Assembly: GCA_036504235.1 (NCBI GenBank)
Contig: DASXVN010000019.1
Coordinates: forward strand, 1 to 64,000
DNA from: Zipacnadum sp036504235
GTDB lineage: Bacteria > Armatimonadota > Zipacnadia > Zipacnadales > Zipacnadaceae
Direction: 5' to 3'
DNA length: 64,000 nucleotides
In this document: piece by piece, positions 57,286 through 64,000 of the stretch
Layout of the letters: the number at the start of each line of letters is the position of its first letter
Numbering within the stretch: position 1 is the stretch's first letter
Program-made: the position numbers and the translations under genes
The notes under the pieces: generated by a model
Database searches by the model: none
Seen by the model: the letters and a program-made list of their open reading frames with translations, nothing else
Told to the model about the DNA's origin: nothing

Positions 57286-58623
57286 ATGTTTGATGCCCTG
57301 ACTGACAAACTGCAGCAAGCCTTCAAGCGCCTGAGTTCCAAGGGCAAGCTGGGGCCGAAAGAGGTCCGCGAGGGCCTCAAGGAAATCCGCGTGGCCCTGC
57401 TGGAAGCCGACGTCGCCTATGACGTCGTCAAGGACTTTGTTAATAAGGTCCAGCAGAAGTCGCTGGGCGAAGATATCCTGCGCGGGCTGAATCCGGCCCA
57501 GCAGATCGTCAAGATTGTGCACGAGCAACTGGTGGAGCTGCTCGGCGAAGAGGCCGCCAAGATCAAAATGGCCTCCGACCCGCCCACCGTGATCGTGCTG
57601 GCCGGCCTGCAGGGCAGTGGTAAGACGACGACCGCCGGGAAGCTGGCGGCGCGCCTGCTGCGCGAGGGACACCGGCCGCTGCTGGTGGCGACCGACGTTT
57701 ACCGGCCCGCCGCTATTGATCAGCTGCAGCAGATTGGGGCGCAGATCGGGGTACCCGTCTTCGCGATGGGAGACCAGCACAACCCGGTCGATATCGCCAA
57801 AGCCGCCGTCCTTGCGGCCCGTTCCAAGGGCCAAGATATAGCGATCATTGACACCGCCGGCCGCCTGCACCTCGACGAAGCGATGATGAACGAGGTGCAG
57901 GAGATCGAGGGCGCTTTCGCGCAGACCGAGACCCTGCTGGTCATTGACTCGATGACCGGTCAAGATGCGGTCAACGTGGCCAAGGAGTTCGGCTCGCGCC
58001 TGCATCTGGACGGGCTGATCCTGACCAAGCTGGACAGCGACGCCCGCGGCGGCGCGGCGCTCTCGGCGCGCGCGGTCACCGGGCTACCAATCAAGTTCGT
58101 GGGCGTCAGTGAACGGCCCGACGGGCTGGACGTCTTCTATCCCGACCGGATGGCCCAGCGCATCCTGGGGATGGGCGACGTGCTCACCCTGGTGGAGAAG
58201 GCCCAGCAGGCGATCACTGCCGACGAAGCCGCCAAGCTGCAGGAGAAGCTGTTCTCCAACAAGTTCAACCTGGAAGACTTCCGCGACCACCTCAAGAAGG
58301 TGCGCGGGATGGGCCCCCTGGATCAACTGATGAAGATGATCCCGGGCATGGGCAACATGGCCGGCATGGGCGACATGGCGGTGGATGAGAAGGAACTGGA
58401 CCGCGTGGAGGCCGTCATCAACTCGATGACCGCGCACGAGCGACGCGACCCGGAACTGCTCAACGCCAGCCGCAAGCGCCGCGTCGCGGCAGGCTCCGGC
58501 CTGGCGGTGCAGGACGTCAACATAGTGCTCAAGGAGTTCCGCCAACTGGCGCAACTCATGGAATCCATGGGCAAGGGCAAGCCGATGAATATCGGCGGGA
58601 TGCGCCTGCGCCCGGGCCGCTAG
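57286..58623 (+). CDS. ffh: Signal recognition particle protein Ffh
   Basis: A 445-residue SRP GTPase that binds signal sequences on the ribosome and delivers them to FtsY. The N domain (FDALTDKLQQAFKRLSSKGKL) is followed by the G domain with P-loop GLQGSGKTTTAGKL at 107-120, DTAGRL, and TKLDSDARGGAALS. The methionine-rich M domain (MGPLDQLMKMIPGMGNMAGMGDM, RKRRVAAGSG) binds 4.5S RNA and signal peptides. The usual ylxM gene before ffh is absent. ATG 57286 lacks a Shine-Dalgarno. Confidence 0.96.
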   Translation: MFDALTDKLQQAFKRLSSKGKLGPKEVREGLKEIRVALLEADVAYDVVKDFVNKVQQKSLGEDILRGLNPAQQIVKIVHEQLVELLGEEAAKIKMASDPPTVIVLAGLQGSGKTTTAGKLAARLLREGHRPLLVATDVYRPAAIDQLQQIGAQIGVPVFAMGDQHNPVDIAKAAVLAARSKGQDIAIIDTAGRLHLDEAMMNEVQEIEGAFAQTETLLVIDSMTGQDAVNVAKEFGSRLHLDGLILTKLDSDARGGAALSARAVTGLPIKFVGVSERPDGLDVFYPDRMAQRILGMGDVLTLVEKAQQAITADEAAKLQEKLFSNKFNLEDFRDHLKKVRGMGPLDQLMKMIPGMGNMAGMGDMAVDEKELDRVEAVINSMTAHERRDPELLNASRKRRVAAGSGLAVQDVNIVLKEFRQLAQLMESMGKGKPMNIGGMRLRPGR

Positions 58624-58701
58624 GCAGAGCGCAACGCCTCTGCAAGTTTTTCGTATACGACCGAAAGCCGGCGGCAGCCGGCCCGAAAGGGGTAGGACAG
58701 T

Positions 58702-59100
58702 TTGGCTACTAAGATCAGATTGAAGCGGTGCGGAGCCAAGAAGCAGCCGAGTTACCGCATTGTCGTGATGGACGAGCGGGGCACCCGGGACGGACGCGCC
58801 ATCGAGGAGATCGGCTACTACAATCCGCTGACCGATCCGGCGACCGCCGTCATCAAGGCTGAGCGCGCGATGCATTGGTTGATGGTCGGCGCGCAGCCTA
58901 CCGATACGGTCAAGTCCCTGTTCCGCAAGGAAGGCATCATGCCGTCCATGAAGCCGGCGGCCGCGGTGGCGGAGGCCGTGGTCGCCGCGCCGGCTCCCGT
59001 GGCCGAAGTTGTGGCTGAGGTCGCGGAAGTTGCCCCCGAGGCCGAAGTCGTGGCCGAGGCTGAGGCCCCCGTGGCCGAGGCCGAGCCGACTGCCGAATAA
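58702..59100 (+). CDS. rpsP: 30S ribosomal protein S16 with acidic Ala/Val tail
   Basis: A 132-residue S16. The first ~85 residues are canonical (TKIRLKRCGAKKQPSYRIVVMDERGTRDGRAIEEIGYYNP). Residues ~90-132 are a low-complexity Ala/Val/Glu tail (VAEVVAEVAEVAPEAEVVAEAEA), beyond the usual 80-90 residue length. It begins with TTG at 58702, with AAAGGGG upstream. The tail is rich in VAE repeats and resembles the tail on L19 in this same operon. Confidence 0.94.
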   Translation: MATKIRLKRCGAKKQPSYRIVVMDERGTRDGRAIEEIGYYNPLTDPATAVIKAERAMHWLMVGAQPTDTVKSLFRKEGIMPSMKPAAAVAEAVVAAPAPVAEVVAEVAEVAPEAEVVAEAEAPVAEAEPTAE

Positions 59101-59112
59101 GGAGCCTCAAGC

Positions 59113-59343
59113 ATGGAAGAACTAGTGCGCTACCTGGTTAGTCTGCTGGTAGACCAGCCTGACCAGATCGAAATTGAGCCCAAGACGGTCGGCGTGACCA
59201 AGGTTTATCAGGTCTACGTCGCCTCGGGCGAGCTGGGCAAGGTCATCGGGCGGCGCGGCCGCACGGCCAACGCCCTGCGCAGCGTCGTGGAGGCCGCCGG
59301 CCGCAAGCGCGGCGAGAAATCCACCGTGGATATCGTCTCCTAG
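59113..59343 (+). CDS. khpA: KH-domain RNA-binding protein KhpA
   Basis: A 76-residue single-KH protein. VRYLVSLLVDQPDQIEIEP and the GxxG loop KVIGRRGRTANALRSVV match KhpA/YlqC, an RNA chaperone or small-RNA-binding partner of KhpB/Jag. It sits in its usual place between rpsP and ylqD/rimM, 12 bases after rpsP. Confidence 0.93.
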   Translation: MEELVRYLVSLLVDQPDQIEIEPKTVGVTKVYQVYVASGELGKVIGRRGRTANALRSVVEAAGRKRGEKSTVDIVS

Positions 59344-59398
59344 GGACGGCCACGCCGCTGTTGCTAAGGTACTAACCTGAAGCCGGGGAGGCTTTGTC

Positions 59399-59890
59399 AT
59401 GGGTGTTATCGTTAAGCGAAACGTTATCCTGCGCGCGATCGTCACGCCGGGCCTGCGCCAGGAGATCATGAATGAGCTGGACCATGCGGTCGAGGAAGTC
59501 GACCAGCGCATCCAGCAGATAGACTTCTCAACCAAGCCGTACCTGACCGAGCTGCAGCGCACCAACCTGCAGCAGGCCATCCAGGTGCGCAAGCAGATTG
59601 AGGCCGAAAAGCAGAAGCACGAGGACCTCAAGGTGGCCCTGGAAGAGCGGCGCCAGCAGATGATCAGCCTGCAGGACAACGACGAGATCGTCCGCGGCAC
59701 CCTGGAAAGCTGGGTGGAGGTCGCCGAGGGCGACAACCTGAGCGAGTTGCTCGGTGGCGTAGAAATCGTCACCAAGGACGACCTGGTCGTGGAGATCCGC
59801 CAGAGCGCCCCGGTCAACCTGGACGATCTGCCGCCCGAGGTCCAGCAGCCGGCGCGGTCCTCCATCATTACTGACTTGTCCGGAGCCTAG
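59399..59890 (+). CDS. ylqD: YlqD-family protein
   Basis: A 163-residue YlqD protein, known as the neighbour of khpA and rimM in Firmicutes-like gene orders. It begins VIVKRNVILRAIVTPGLRQEI. A long coiled coil at ~25-90 (EEVDQRIQQIDFST, LQQAIQVRKQIEAEKQKHEDLKVALEERRQQM) precedes a small SH3-like/beta domain (GTLESWVEVAEGDNL). Function unknown. The stop codon abuts the rimM GTG start directly. Confidence 0.88.
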   Translation: MGVIVKRNVILRAIVTPGLRQEIMNELDHAVEEVDQRIQQIDFSTKPYLTELQRTNLQQAIQVRKQIEAEKQKHEDLKVALEERRQQMISLQDNDEIVRGTLESWVEVAEGDNLSELLGGVEIVTKDDLVVEIRQSAPVNLDDLPPEVQQPARSSIITDLSGA

Positions 59891-60418
59891 GTGCAGCCAA
59901 CTCCCGCGCAGCCTTATGAGGTGATGATCGGCGTGATCGTGGGCGCCCACGGGGTGCGCGGCGAAGTGCGCGTCATGCCCGAGACCGACAATCCCGACCG
60001 TTTCGCCCAGCTCAAGGAAGTGTACCTCTCCCCCGAGCGCGGCGAAGGGCGCATGACGAAGATCGTCTCGGCCCGGACGCATGCGGGCAAGGGGCAGGTG
60101 CTGCTGACCCTGGAGGGTGTGACCGACCGCGACGTGGCCCAGGCGATGCGCGGCACGGCGCTCCTCATCCGGGAAGCGGACTTGCTGCCGCTGCCGGAGG
60201 GGCGCTATTACGAATTTCAGATCCTCGGTCTGCAGGTAGTGACCGAGGAGGGGCGCGAACTGGGGCCGGTCACGGAGATCATCCGCACCGGCGCCAATGA
60301 CGTCTACGAGACACCGCTGGCGCTGATTCCGGTGGTGGATGCGGTGATTCGGCAGGTGGACCTGGAAGGCGGGCGGCTGGTGATCCGCTGGATGGACGGC
60401 CTGCTCAAAAAGGAATAG
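59891..60418 (+). CDS. rimM: Ribosome maturation factor RimM
   Basis: A 175-residue factor for 30S head maturation (binds S19). The N-terminal domain has IGVIVGAHGVRGEVRVMPETDNPDRF, and the PRC-barrel domain has LPEGRYYEFQILGLQVVTEEGRELG and IPVVDAVIRQVDLEGGRLVI. GTG at 59891 is directly after the ylqD stop, with GGAG upstream. Sixteen bases separate it from trmD. Confidence 0.94.
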   Translation: MQPTPAQPYEVMIGVIVGAHGVRGEVRVMPETDNPDRFAQLKEVYLSPERGEGRMTKIVSARTHAGKGQVLLTLEGVTDRDVAQAMRGTALLIREADLLPLPEGRYYEFQILGLQVVTEEGRELGPVTEIIRTGANDVYETPLALIPVVDAVIRQVDLEGGRLVIRWMDGLLKKE

Positions 60419-60433
60419 CAGGGGCGGGAACTG

Positions 60434-61174
60434 ATGCGTTTCGACGTGGTGACGATATTCCCGGAGTATTTCTCCACGCCCCTGGAGTGCAGCATTCTGG
60501 GTCGCGCGCGCGCCGCGGGGCTGGTGGACATTCGTCTGCACAACCTGCGCGATTACACGACCGACCGCCATCAGGTAGTGGACGACTACCCCTTTGGCGG
60601 GGGCGGGGGCATGGTGCTCAAGCCCGCACCGCTGTTCGCCGCGCACGAGGCGCTGCTCGCCGAGGGCCCGGCCCATGTGGTGTTGCTCAGCCCGCAGGGG
60701 CAGACGTTCGACCAGCCGCTGGCACGAGAACTGGCGGAGCGCCCCCGGATCATGCTGCTGTGCGGGCATTACGAAGGTTTTGATGAGCGCGTCCGGCAGA
60801 CGCTGGTGGACCAGGAGATCTCCCTGGGGGATTTCGTCCTGACCGGCGGAGAGCCCGCCGCGCTGGTGATTATTGACGCGGTGACCCGCTTGCTACCGGG
60901 AGTGCTCGGCGATGAGCAGGCGCCGAGCAAGGACTCGTTCGCCGAGGACTTGCTGGAGTATCCGCACTACACACGCCCGGCGGAGTTTGCGGGGCTGCCG
61001 GTGCCGGAGGTGCTGCTCAGCGGGCACCATGAGATGATCAGGCGCTGGCGCCGCAAGGAGTCGTTGCGCCGGACGCTGCAGCGTCGCCCGGACCTGCTGA
61101 AAAAGGCGGCGTTGACCCGAGAAGACGAAGAGCTTTTGGATGAAATCGCCGAGGAAGAGGAGCCCGGGCAGTAG
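60434..61174 (+). CDS. trmD: tRNA (guanine37-N1)-methyltransferase
   Basis: A 246-residue SPOUT methyltransferase that makes m1G37 next to the anticodon. It begins RFDVVTIFPEYFSTPLECSILGRA. The trefoil-knot region carries LSPQGQTFDQ, LLCGHYEGFDERV and DFVLTGGEPAALVIIDAV, with the catalytic Asp region. YTRPAEFAGLPVPEVLLSGHH and an acidic tail follow. Standard position between rimM and rplS. Confidence 0.95.
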   Translation: MRFDVVTIFPEYFSTPLECSILGRARAAGLVDIRLHNLRDYTTDRHQVVDDYPFGGGGGMVLKPAPLFAAHEALLAEGPAHVVLLSPQGQTFDQPLARELAERPRIMLLCGHYEGFDERVRQTLVDQEISLGDFVLTGGEPAALVIIDAVTRLLPGVLGDEQAPSKDSFAEDLLEYPHYTRPAEFAGLPVPEVLLSGHHEMIRRWRRKESLRRTLQRRPDLLKKAALTREDEELLDEIAEEEEPGQ

Positions 61175-61212
61175 CCCGCCGGCCCTCCGGGGCGAGCCTG
61201 AGGAGGACACTG

Positions 61213-61758
61213 ATGAACCGGATCATTGAGCAACTAGAAGCCGAGCAGATGCGCAGCGACCTGCCCCTGATCGAGGTGGGCGACACCGTAAAGGTCCACC
61301 AGCGCATTACCGAGGGCGAGGGCAAGGAGCGCCGCACGCGCGTACAGGTCTTCGAGGGCGTCGTGATTGGCCGCGCCGGCCAGGGCGTCACCGAGTCCAT
61401 CATGGTGCGCCGCGTCACCTACGGCATCGGGGTCGAGCGCGTTTTCCCGCTGCACGCGCCGAACCTGGAGAAGTTTGAGACCACCCGCAAGGGCGATGTG
61501 CGCCGCGCCAAGCTGTACTACCTGCGCAACCGCGTAGGCAAGGCCGCTCGCGTTAAGGAGCGCTCGCGCTGGTCGGTCAAGTCCGTGGCCGCCCGGGCTG
61601 CCGAGGAGGCCGCAGTCGTCGCTGCGGCAGAGGCCGCCGCTGCCGCTCAGGCCGCTGCCGAAGCCGCCGCTGCCGAAGCCGCCGCTGCCGAGGCCGCCGC
61701 TGCCGAGGCCGCTGCCGCCGTTGAGCCGCCAGTTGAAGCAGAAGAAAGCGCTGAGTAG
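61213..61758 (+). CDS. rplS: 50S ribosomal protein L19 with Ala/Glu repeat tail
   Basis: A 181-residue L19, against the usual ~115. The core (IIEQLEAEQMRSDLPLIEVGDTVKVHQRITEGEGKERRTRVQVFEGVVIGR, ERVFPLHAPNLEKFE, RRAKLYYLRNRVGKAARVKE) is canonical. From ~residue 130 on it is a tail of AAAEA-type repeats encoded by a 15-bp tandem array. GAGGAGG precedes the ATG. The tail may be surface exposed on the ribosome; its role is unknown. Confidence 0.94.
   Translation: MNRIIEQLEAEQMRSDLPLIEVGDTVKVHQRITEGEGKERRTRVQVFEGVVIGRAGQGVTESIMVRRVTYGIGVERVFPLHAPNLEKFETTRKGDVRRAKLYYLRNRVGKAARVKERSRWSVKSVAARAAEEAAVVAAAEAAAAAQAAAEAAAAEAAAAEAAAAEAAAAVEPPVEAEESAE
61651..61710 (+). repeat. Four tandem 15-bp repeats inside rplS
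   Basis: The unit GCCGCTGCCGAAGCC occurs four times head to tail (61651-61710), the last two with GAG for GAA. It encodes AAAEA repeated in frame, so copy number can change without a frameshift. Partial units flank both ends. Confidence 0.9.
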
Positions 61759-61760
61759 AC

Positions 61761-62438
61761 TTGAAGTTTCTGGCTTTCGACAATACCTGGAGCATTGTGG
61801 CACTCGTCTGGGGGCTACTGCTGGTTCGCGCAGTGGTCCCCCGGGTGCAGCAGTTGCGCCAGCAGCGCGGTGGAATCCTGGAGATCGTGGACTCGCTGTT
61901 GGTCGCGGTGCTCCTCGTGTTTCTGATTCTACGCCCCTTTGTCGTACAAGCCTTTTTCATCCCCTCCGGCTCCATGATCCCCTCGCTGGAGATCAACGAC
62001 CGCATCCTGGTCAACAAGTTCATCTACTTCCTGCGCGAGCCGCAACGCGGTGACATCGTCGTCTTCGTCTCCCCCCGCAACGCCGATCCCGATCAGAAGG
62101 ACTTCATCAAGCGCGTCATCGGCCTGCCCGGCGACCGCCTGGCGGTCCGCAACGCCCGGCTCTACCGCAACGGGGAGCCGGTGGACGAGCCGTACATCGC
62201 CGAGTTCATGATGTACCAGTTCCCGCCCAACCTCGAGGAGTACTACCGCGACCCCAACCAGTTCAAGTTCCCGCCCGGCGAGGAGTACACCGTGCCCCCG
62301 GGCTACCTGTTTGTCATGGGGGACAACCGGAACTTGTCCAACGACAGCCACAAATGGGGACCGCTGCCGCGCGAGAACGTGCTGGGCAAGGCCTTCTGCA
62401 TCTTCTGGCCGGTGCCGCGGGTCCGACTCTTGCGCTAA
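61761..62438 (+). CDS. lepB: Signal peptidase I
   Basis: A 225-residue membrane protease that removes signal peptides from exported proteins. Hydrophobic segments are at ~10-25 and ~40-60. The catalytic Ser71 is in FIPSGSMIPSL, and the Lys117 base in KDFIKRVIGLPGD. The box GYLFVMGDNRNLSNDSHKWGPL matches box E. TTG at 61761 begins two bases after the rplS stop; no better start is in frame before the first helix. Probably cotranscribed with rplS and rnhB. Confidence 0.93.
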   Translation: MKFLAFDNTWSIVALVWGLLLVRAVVPRVQQLRQQRGGILEIVDSLLVAVLLVFLILRPFVVQAFFIPSGSMIPSLEINDRILVNKFIYFLREPQRGDIVVFVSPRNADPDQKDFIKRVIGLPGDRLAVRNARLYRNGEPVDEPYIAEFMMYQFPPNLEEYYRDPNQFKFPPGEEYTVPPGYLFVMGDNRNLSNDSHKWGPLPRENVLGKAFCIFWPVPRVRLLR

Positions 62439-62461
62439 GTTGCGCCCAGGGGGTGCCGTCC

Positions 62462-63148
62462 GTGGGTGCGAGTGGAAAACAGGGCCGCCGGGTGCGCTGG
62501 TCGTGGACCGAGGAGCGCAAGTCCCTGGCTGAGGCTGGCTACCGCCTGGTCGCCGGCGTGGATGAAGTAGGCTGCGGTTGTCTGGCCGGTCCCGTGGTCG
62601 CCGCCGCGGCGATCCTCCCCCCCGAACTGCACCTCCAAGGCCTGCGCGACTCCAAGCAACTCCGCCCCGCCGAGCGCGAGGACCTCTACGAGCGAGCCTT
62701 GCGGCGCGGGTTGGCATGCGCCGTGGGCCTGGCCTACGTGGAGGAGATTGACCAAGTCAACATCTTCCACGCGGCGCGCCTGGCGATGCGCCGGGCCGTG
62801 GACGCCCTCTCCCCCCGCCCCGATTTTCTGCTGATGGACGGGCATCTGCCTCCCCAGTTTGGTCTGCCCTGCAAAGCGATCGTCAAGGGCGATGCGCTGT
62901 GCCCCTCCATCTCCCTGGCCTCGGTCATGGCCAAGGTCTACCGCGACCGCCTGATGCGACGGCTGGCGCGGCTCTTCCCCTTCTACGGTTGGGAGGACAA
63001 TAAGGGCTACGGAACCGCCTATCATTACCGCGCGCTGGAGATTTACGGGCCCTGCCCGCTGCACCGGCGCAGCTTCGCCCCGGTGGGGCGGGCCGCGCAG
63101 ATGAGCCTGGACCTGGAGGACAACGAGTTCCTGGAGTCGGATGACTAG
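62462..63148 (+). CDS. rnhB: Ribonuclease HII with altered GRG motif
   Basis: A 228-residue RNase HII that removes ribonucleotides from RNA/DNA hybrids. The active-site carboxylates are visible: Asp34 and Glu35 (GVDEVG), Asp126 (LLMDGH), Asp144 (IVKGDAL). NKGYGTAYHYRAL and GPCPLHRRSFAP match the family end. The conserved Gly-Arg-Gly after GVDE, which contacts the RNA-DNA junction, is Gly-Cys-Gly here (VGCGCLAG). GTG 62462 with AGGGGG eight bases upstream is chosen; an in-frame extension back to 62354 would overlap lepB by 85 bases and is rejected. Confidence 0.9.
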   Translation: MGASGKQGRRVRWSWTEERKSLAEAGYRLVAGVDEVGCGCLAGPVVAAAAILPPELHLQGLRDSKQLRPAEREDLYERALRRGLACAVGLAYVEEIDQVNIFHAARLAMRRAVDALSPRPDFLLMDGHLPPQFGLPCKAIVKGDALCPSISLASVMAKVYRDRLMRRLARLFPFYGWEDNKGYGTAYHYRALEIYGPCPLHRRSFAPVGRAAQMSLDLEDNEFLESDD

Positions 63149-63205
63149 CCGAGGAGGCGGGTTTCCCCGCCCGCCCCGAGGGGTAGCCTCGACCGCAGAG
63201 GGACC

Positions 63206-63835
63206 ATGACGCGCAGCGCCTTCACCCTAATCGAGCTGTTGGTGGTCATCGCGATTATCGCCATCCTGGCGGGGCTGCTCTTCCCCGTCTTCGCCTCGGC
63301 GCGGAACAAGGCGATCTCCACCCAGTGCCTGGCGCACCTCAAGCAGATCGGCACCGCGCTGCAGATGTACGCGAGCGACTACGATGATCGCTTCCCCTGG
63401 GCGGTGGACTTCGCGGACCGCTACTGCCCGCAGATCTGGGCGGAGAACCCGCAGTATCAGGCCTGGATCGCGTACCTGCCGCTGGTGAGCGAGGTCCTGG
63501 AACCGTACTGCAAAAACCGGCAGATCTGGAGCTGTCCGGCCGACTCGGGATTTGACGAGCTGGAGGACTTCCACTATCCGCTGAACGGGCGACCGACGGC
63601 CTATGAGGCTTTCGGCAGCAGCTACGTTTACCGCACGGAATGCACCTTCCGGGGGATCGGGCTCTCCATGCTCTCCGACGGCAGCTCGGTGAATGTCTTC
63701 CAGGACGGCTGGGGGGCGTGGCACGGGGGGCAGGCCGACAGCCACCGGCGGTGGAATATGGTCTATGCCGACGGGCACGCCAAGAGCGTGAACCGCTCGG
63801 GCCTGGACGCAGCCTGGAACACCCCGCTGACCTAA
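63206..63835 (+). CDS. Prepilin-type protein with H-x-DGH C-terminal motif
   Basis: A 209-residue pseudopilin-like protein. The N-terminal motif FTLIELLVVIAIIAILAGLLFPVF is the prepilin methylation/cleavage helix; the residue before F is Ala, where Gly is usual. A C-terminal HRRWNMVYADGHAKSVN matches the H-x9-DG pattern of the large Armatimonadota/Planctomycetota family. Residues between show paired Cys (YCPQIW, CKNRQIWSCPAD). It is probably exported and assembled or anchored by a type II secretion/pilus machine. It interrupts the usual rnhB-yraN order. Confidence 0.88.
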   Translation: MTRSAFTLIELLVVIAIIAILAGLLFPVFASARNKAISTQCLAHLKQIGTALQMYASDYDDRFPWAVDFADRYCPQIWAENPQYQAWIAYLPLVSEVLEPYCKNRQIWSCPADSGFDELEDFHYPLNGRPTAYEAFGSSYVYRTECTFRGIGLSMLSDGSSVNVFQDGWGAWHGGQADSHRRWNMVYADGHAKSVNRSGLDAAWNTPLT

Positions 63836-63862
63836 GGGCGGCTACTTCGGAGGAATCCTGCT

Positions 63863-64000
63863 CTGACTCTGCGCGAGCTACTCTCCCACTTTCGACCGGC
63901 TGCCCCGGCGCCGCTCAGCACTACGGAACTGGGGCGGCGCATGGAGCGTGCGGCCCGGCGCGAACTCCGCCGGCGCGGCTACCGCATCCTCGAGTGCAAC
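63863..64000 (+). CDS. yraN: YraN/UPF0102-family protein, N-terminal fragment (cut by window end)
   Basis: The frame from about 63863 encodes LTLRELLSHFRPAAPAP, then TTELGRRMERAARRELRRRG and YRILECN. The second part is the start of the YraN family (usually GRRGERAAxxxLxxxGYxILxxN), a predicted endonuclease-fold protein common after rnhB. No ATG, GTG or TTG fits near the GGAGG at 63849-63853; a CTG at 63863 lies nine bases after it, and ATG 63941 is the next alternative. The remainder is beyond the window. Confidence 0.7.
   Translation, partial: MTLRELLSHFRPAAPAPLSTTELGRRMERAARRELRRRGYRILECN

Noticed and set aside
62354..62461. N-terminal extension of RNase HII into lepB
   Set aside because: It would overlap lepB by 85 bases in another frame, lacks a ribosome binding site, and adds sequence unlike RNase HII.

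Overview
The window is 64 kb of high-GC bacterial chromosome. Its protein content suggests an Armatimonadota-like bacterium. The clues are a prepilin-type protein ending in the HxxxxN-x-VYADGH pattern that this phylum carries in many copies, several uroporphyrinogen-decarboxylase-fold methyltransferase-like proteins, two sugar-isomerase TIM barrels, unclassified toroid-type glycan enzymes, and a Firmicutes-like order ffh-rpsP-khpA-ylqD-rimM-trmD-rplS. This assignment is an inference; Chloroflexota or Planctomycetota are weaker alternatives. I saw no tRNA, rRNA, CRISPR array, transposase or phage gene.

The left two thirds (1-33 kb) is mostly carbohydrate and accessory metabolism. It holds a two-domain metallo-beta-lactamase-fold protein, an orphan MetV-like iron-sulfur protein, an IscU scaffold and a GHMP sugar kinase. 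It also holds a 2-hydroxyacid dehydrogenase, a secreted pectate-lyase-like beta-helix protein and two large helical glycan-enzyme-like proteins of unknown family. A solitary type IIG restriction-modification enzyme, a toxin-antitoxin pair and an exported trypsin-like protease lie between 12.3 and 20.1 kb, partly in lower-GC DNA. A UTP-glucose pyrophosphorylase/mannitol-dehydrogenase/UroD operon, two CorC-type membrane proteins joined to a degenerate M48 protein, a GH43-like/esterase/UroD operon, a Gfo/Idh/MocA oxidoreductase and galT follow.

From 33 to 49 kb the genes concern envelope and stress: Nif3 and a zinc-ribbon protein, an FmdB-type protein next to a perfect CIRCE (HrcA) operator, an ECF sigma/anti-sigma pair with a secreted 15-residue-repeat protein, PBP2 and PBP1A, a BlaI/M56 regulator pair, a lipid-linked glycan flippase and a second degenerate M48 protein.

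The right end (49.5-64 kb) is a long housekeeping block on the plus strand. Its first part is rimP-nusA-infB-ylxP-rbfA-nrnA-truB-ribF. A clear sigma-70 promoter then leads into ffh-rpsP-khpA-ylqD-rimM-trmD-rplS-lepB-rnhB, a prepilin gene and a partial yraN.

The intergenic gaps are filled with short dispersed palindromes in several families, including a 40-bp element present twice as perfect inverted copies. One 140-bp cloverleaf-like nested palindrome lies upstream of the Gfo/Idh gene. Other points that stand out are an IF2 N-terminal domain fused to NusA, two M48 relatives that both lost the first zinc histidine, a 48-residue reading frame overlapping galT, and low-complexity tails on ribosomal proteins S16 and L19.
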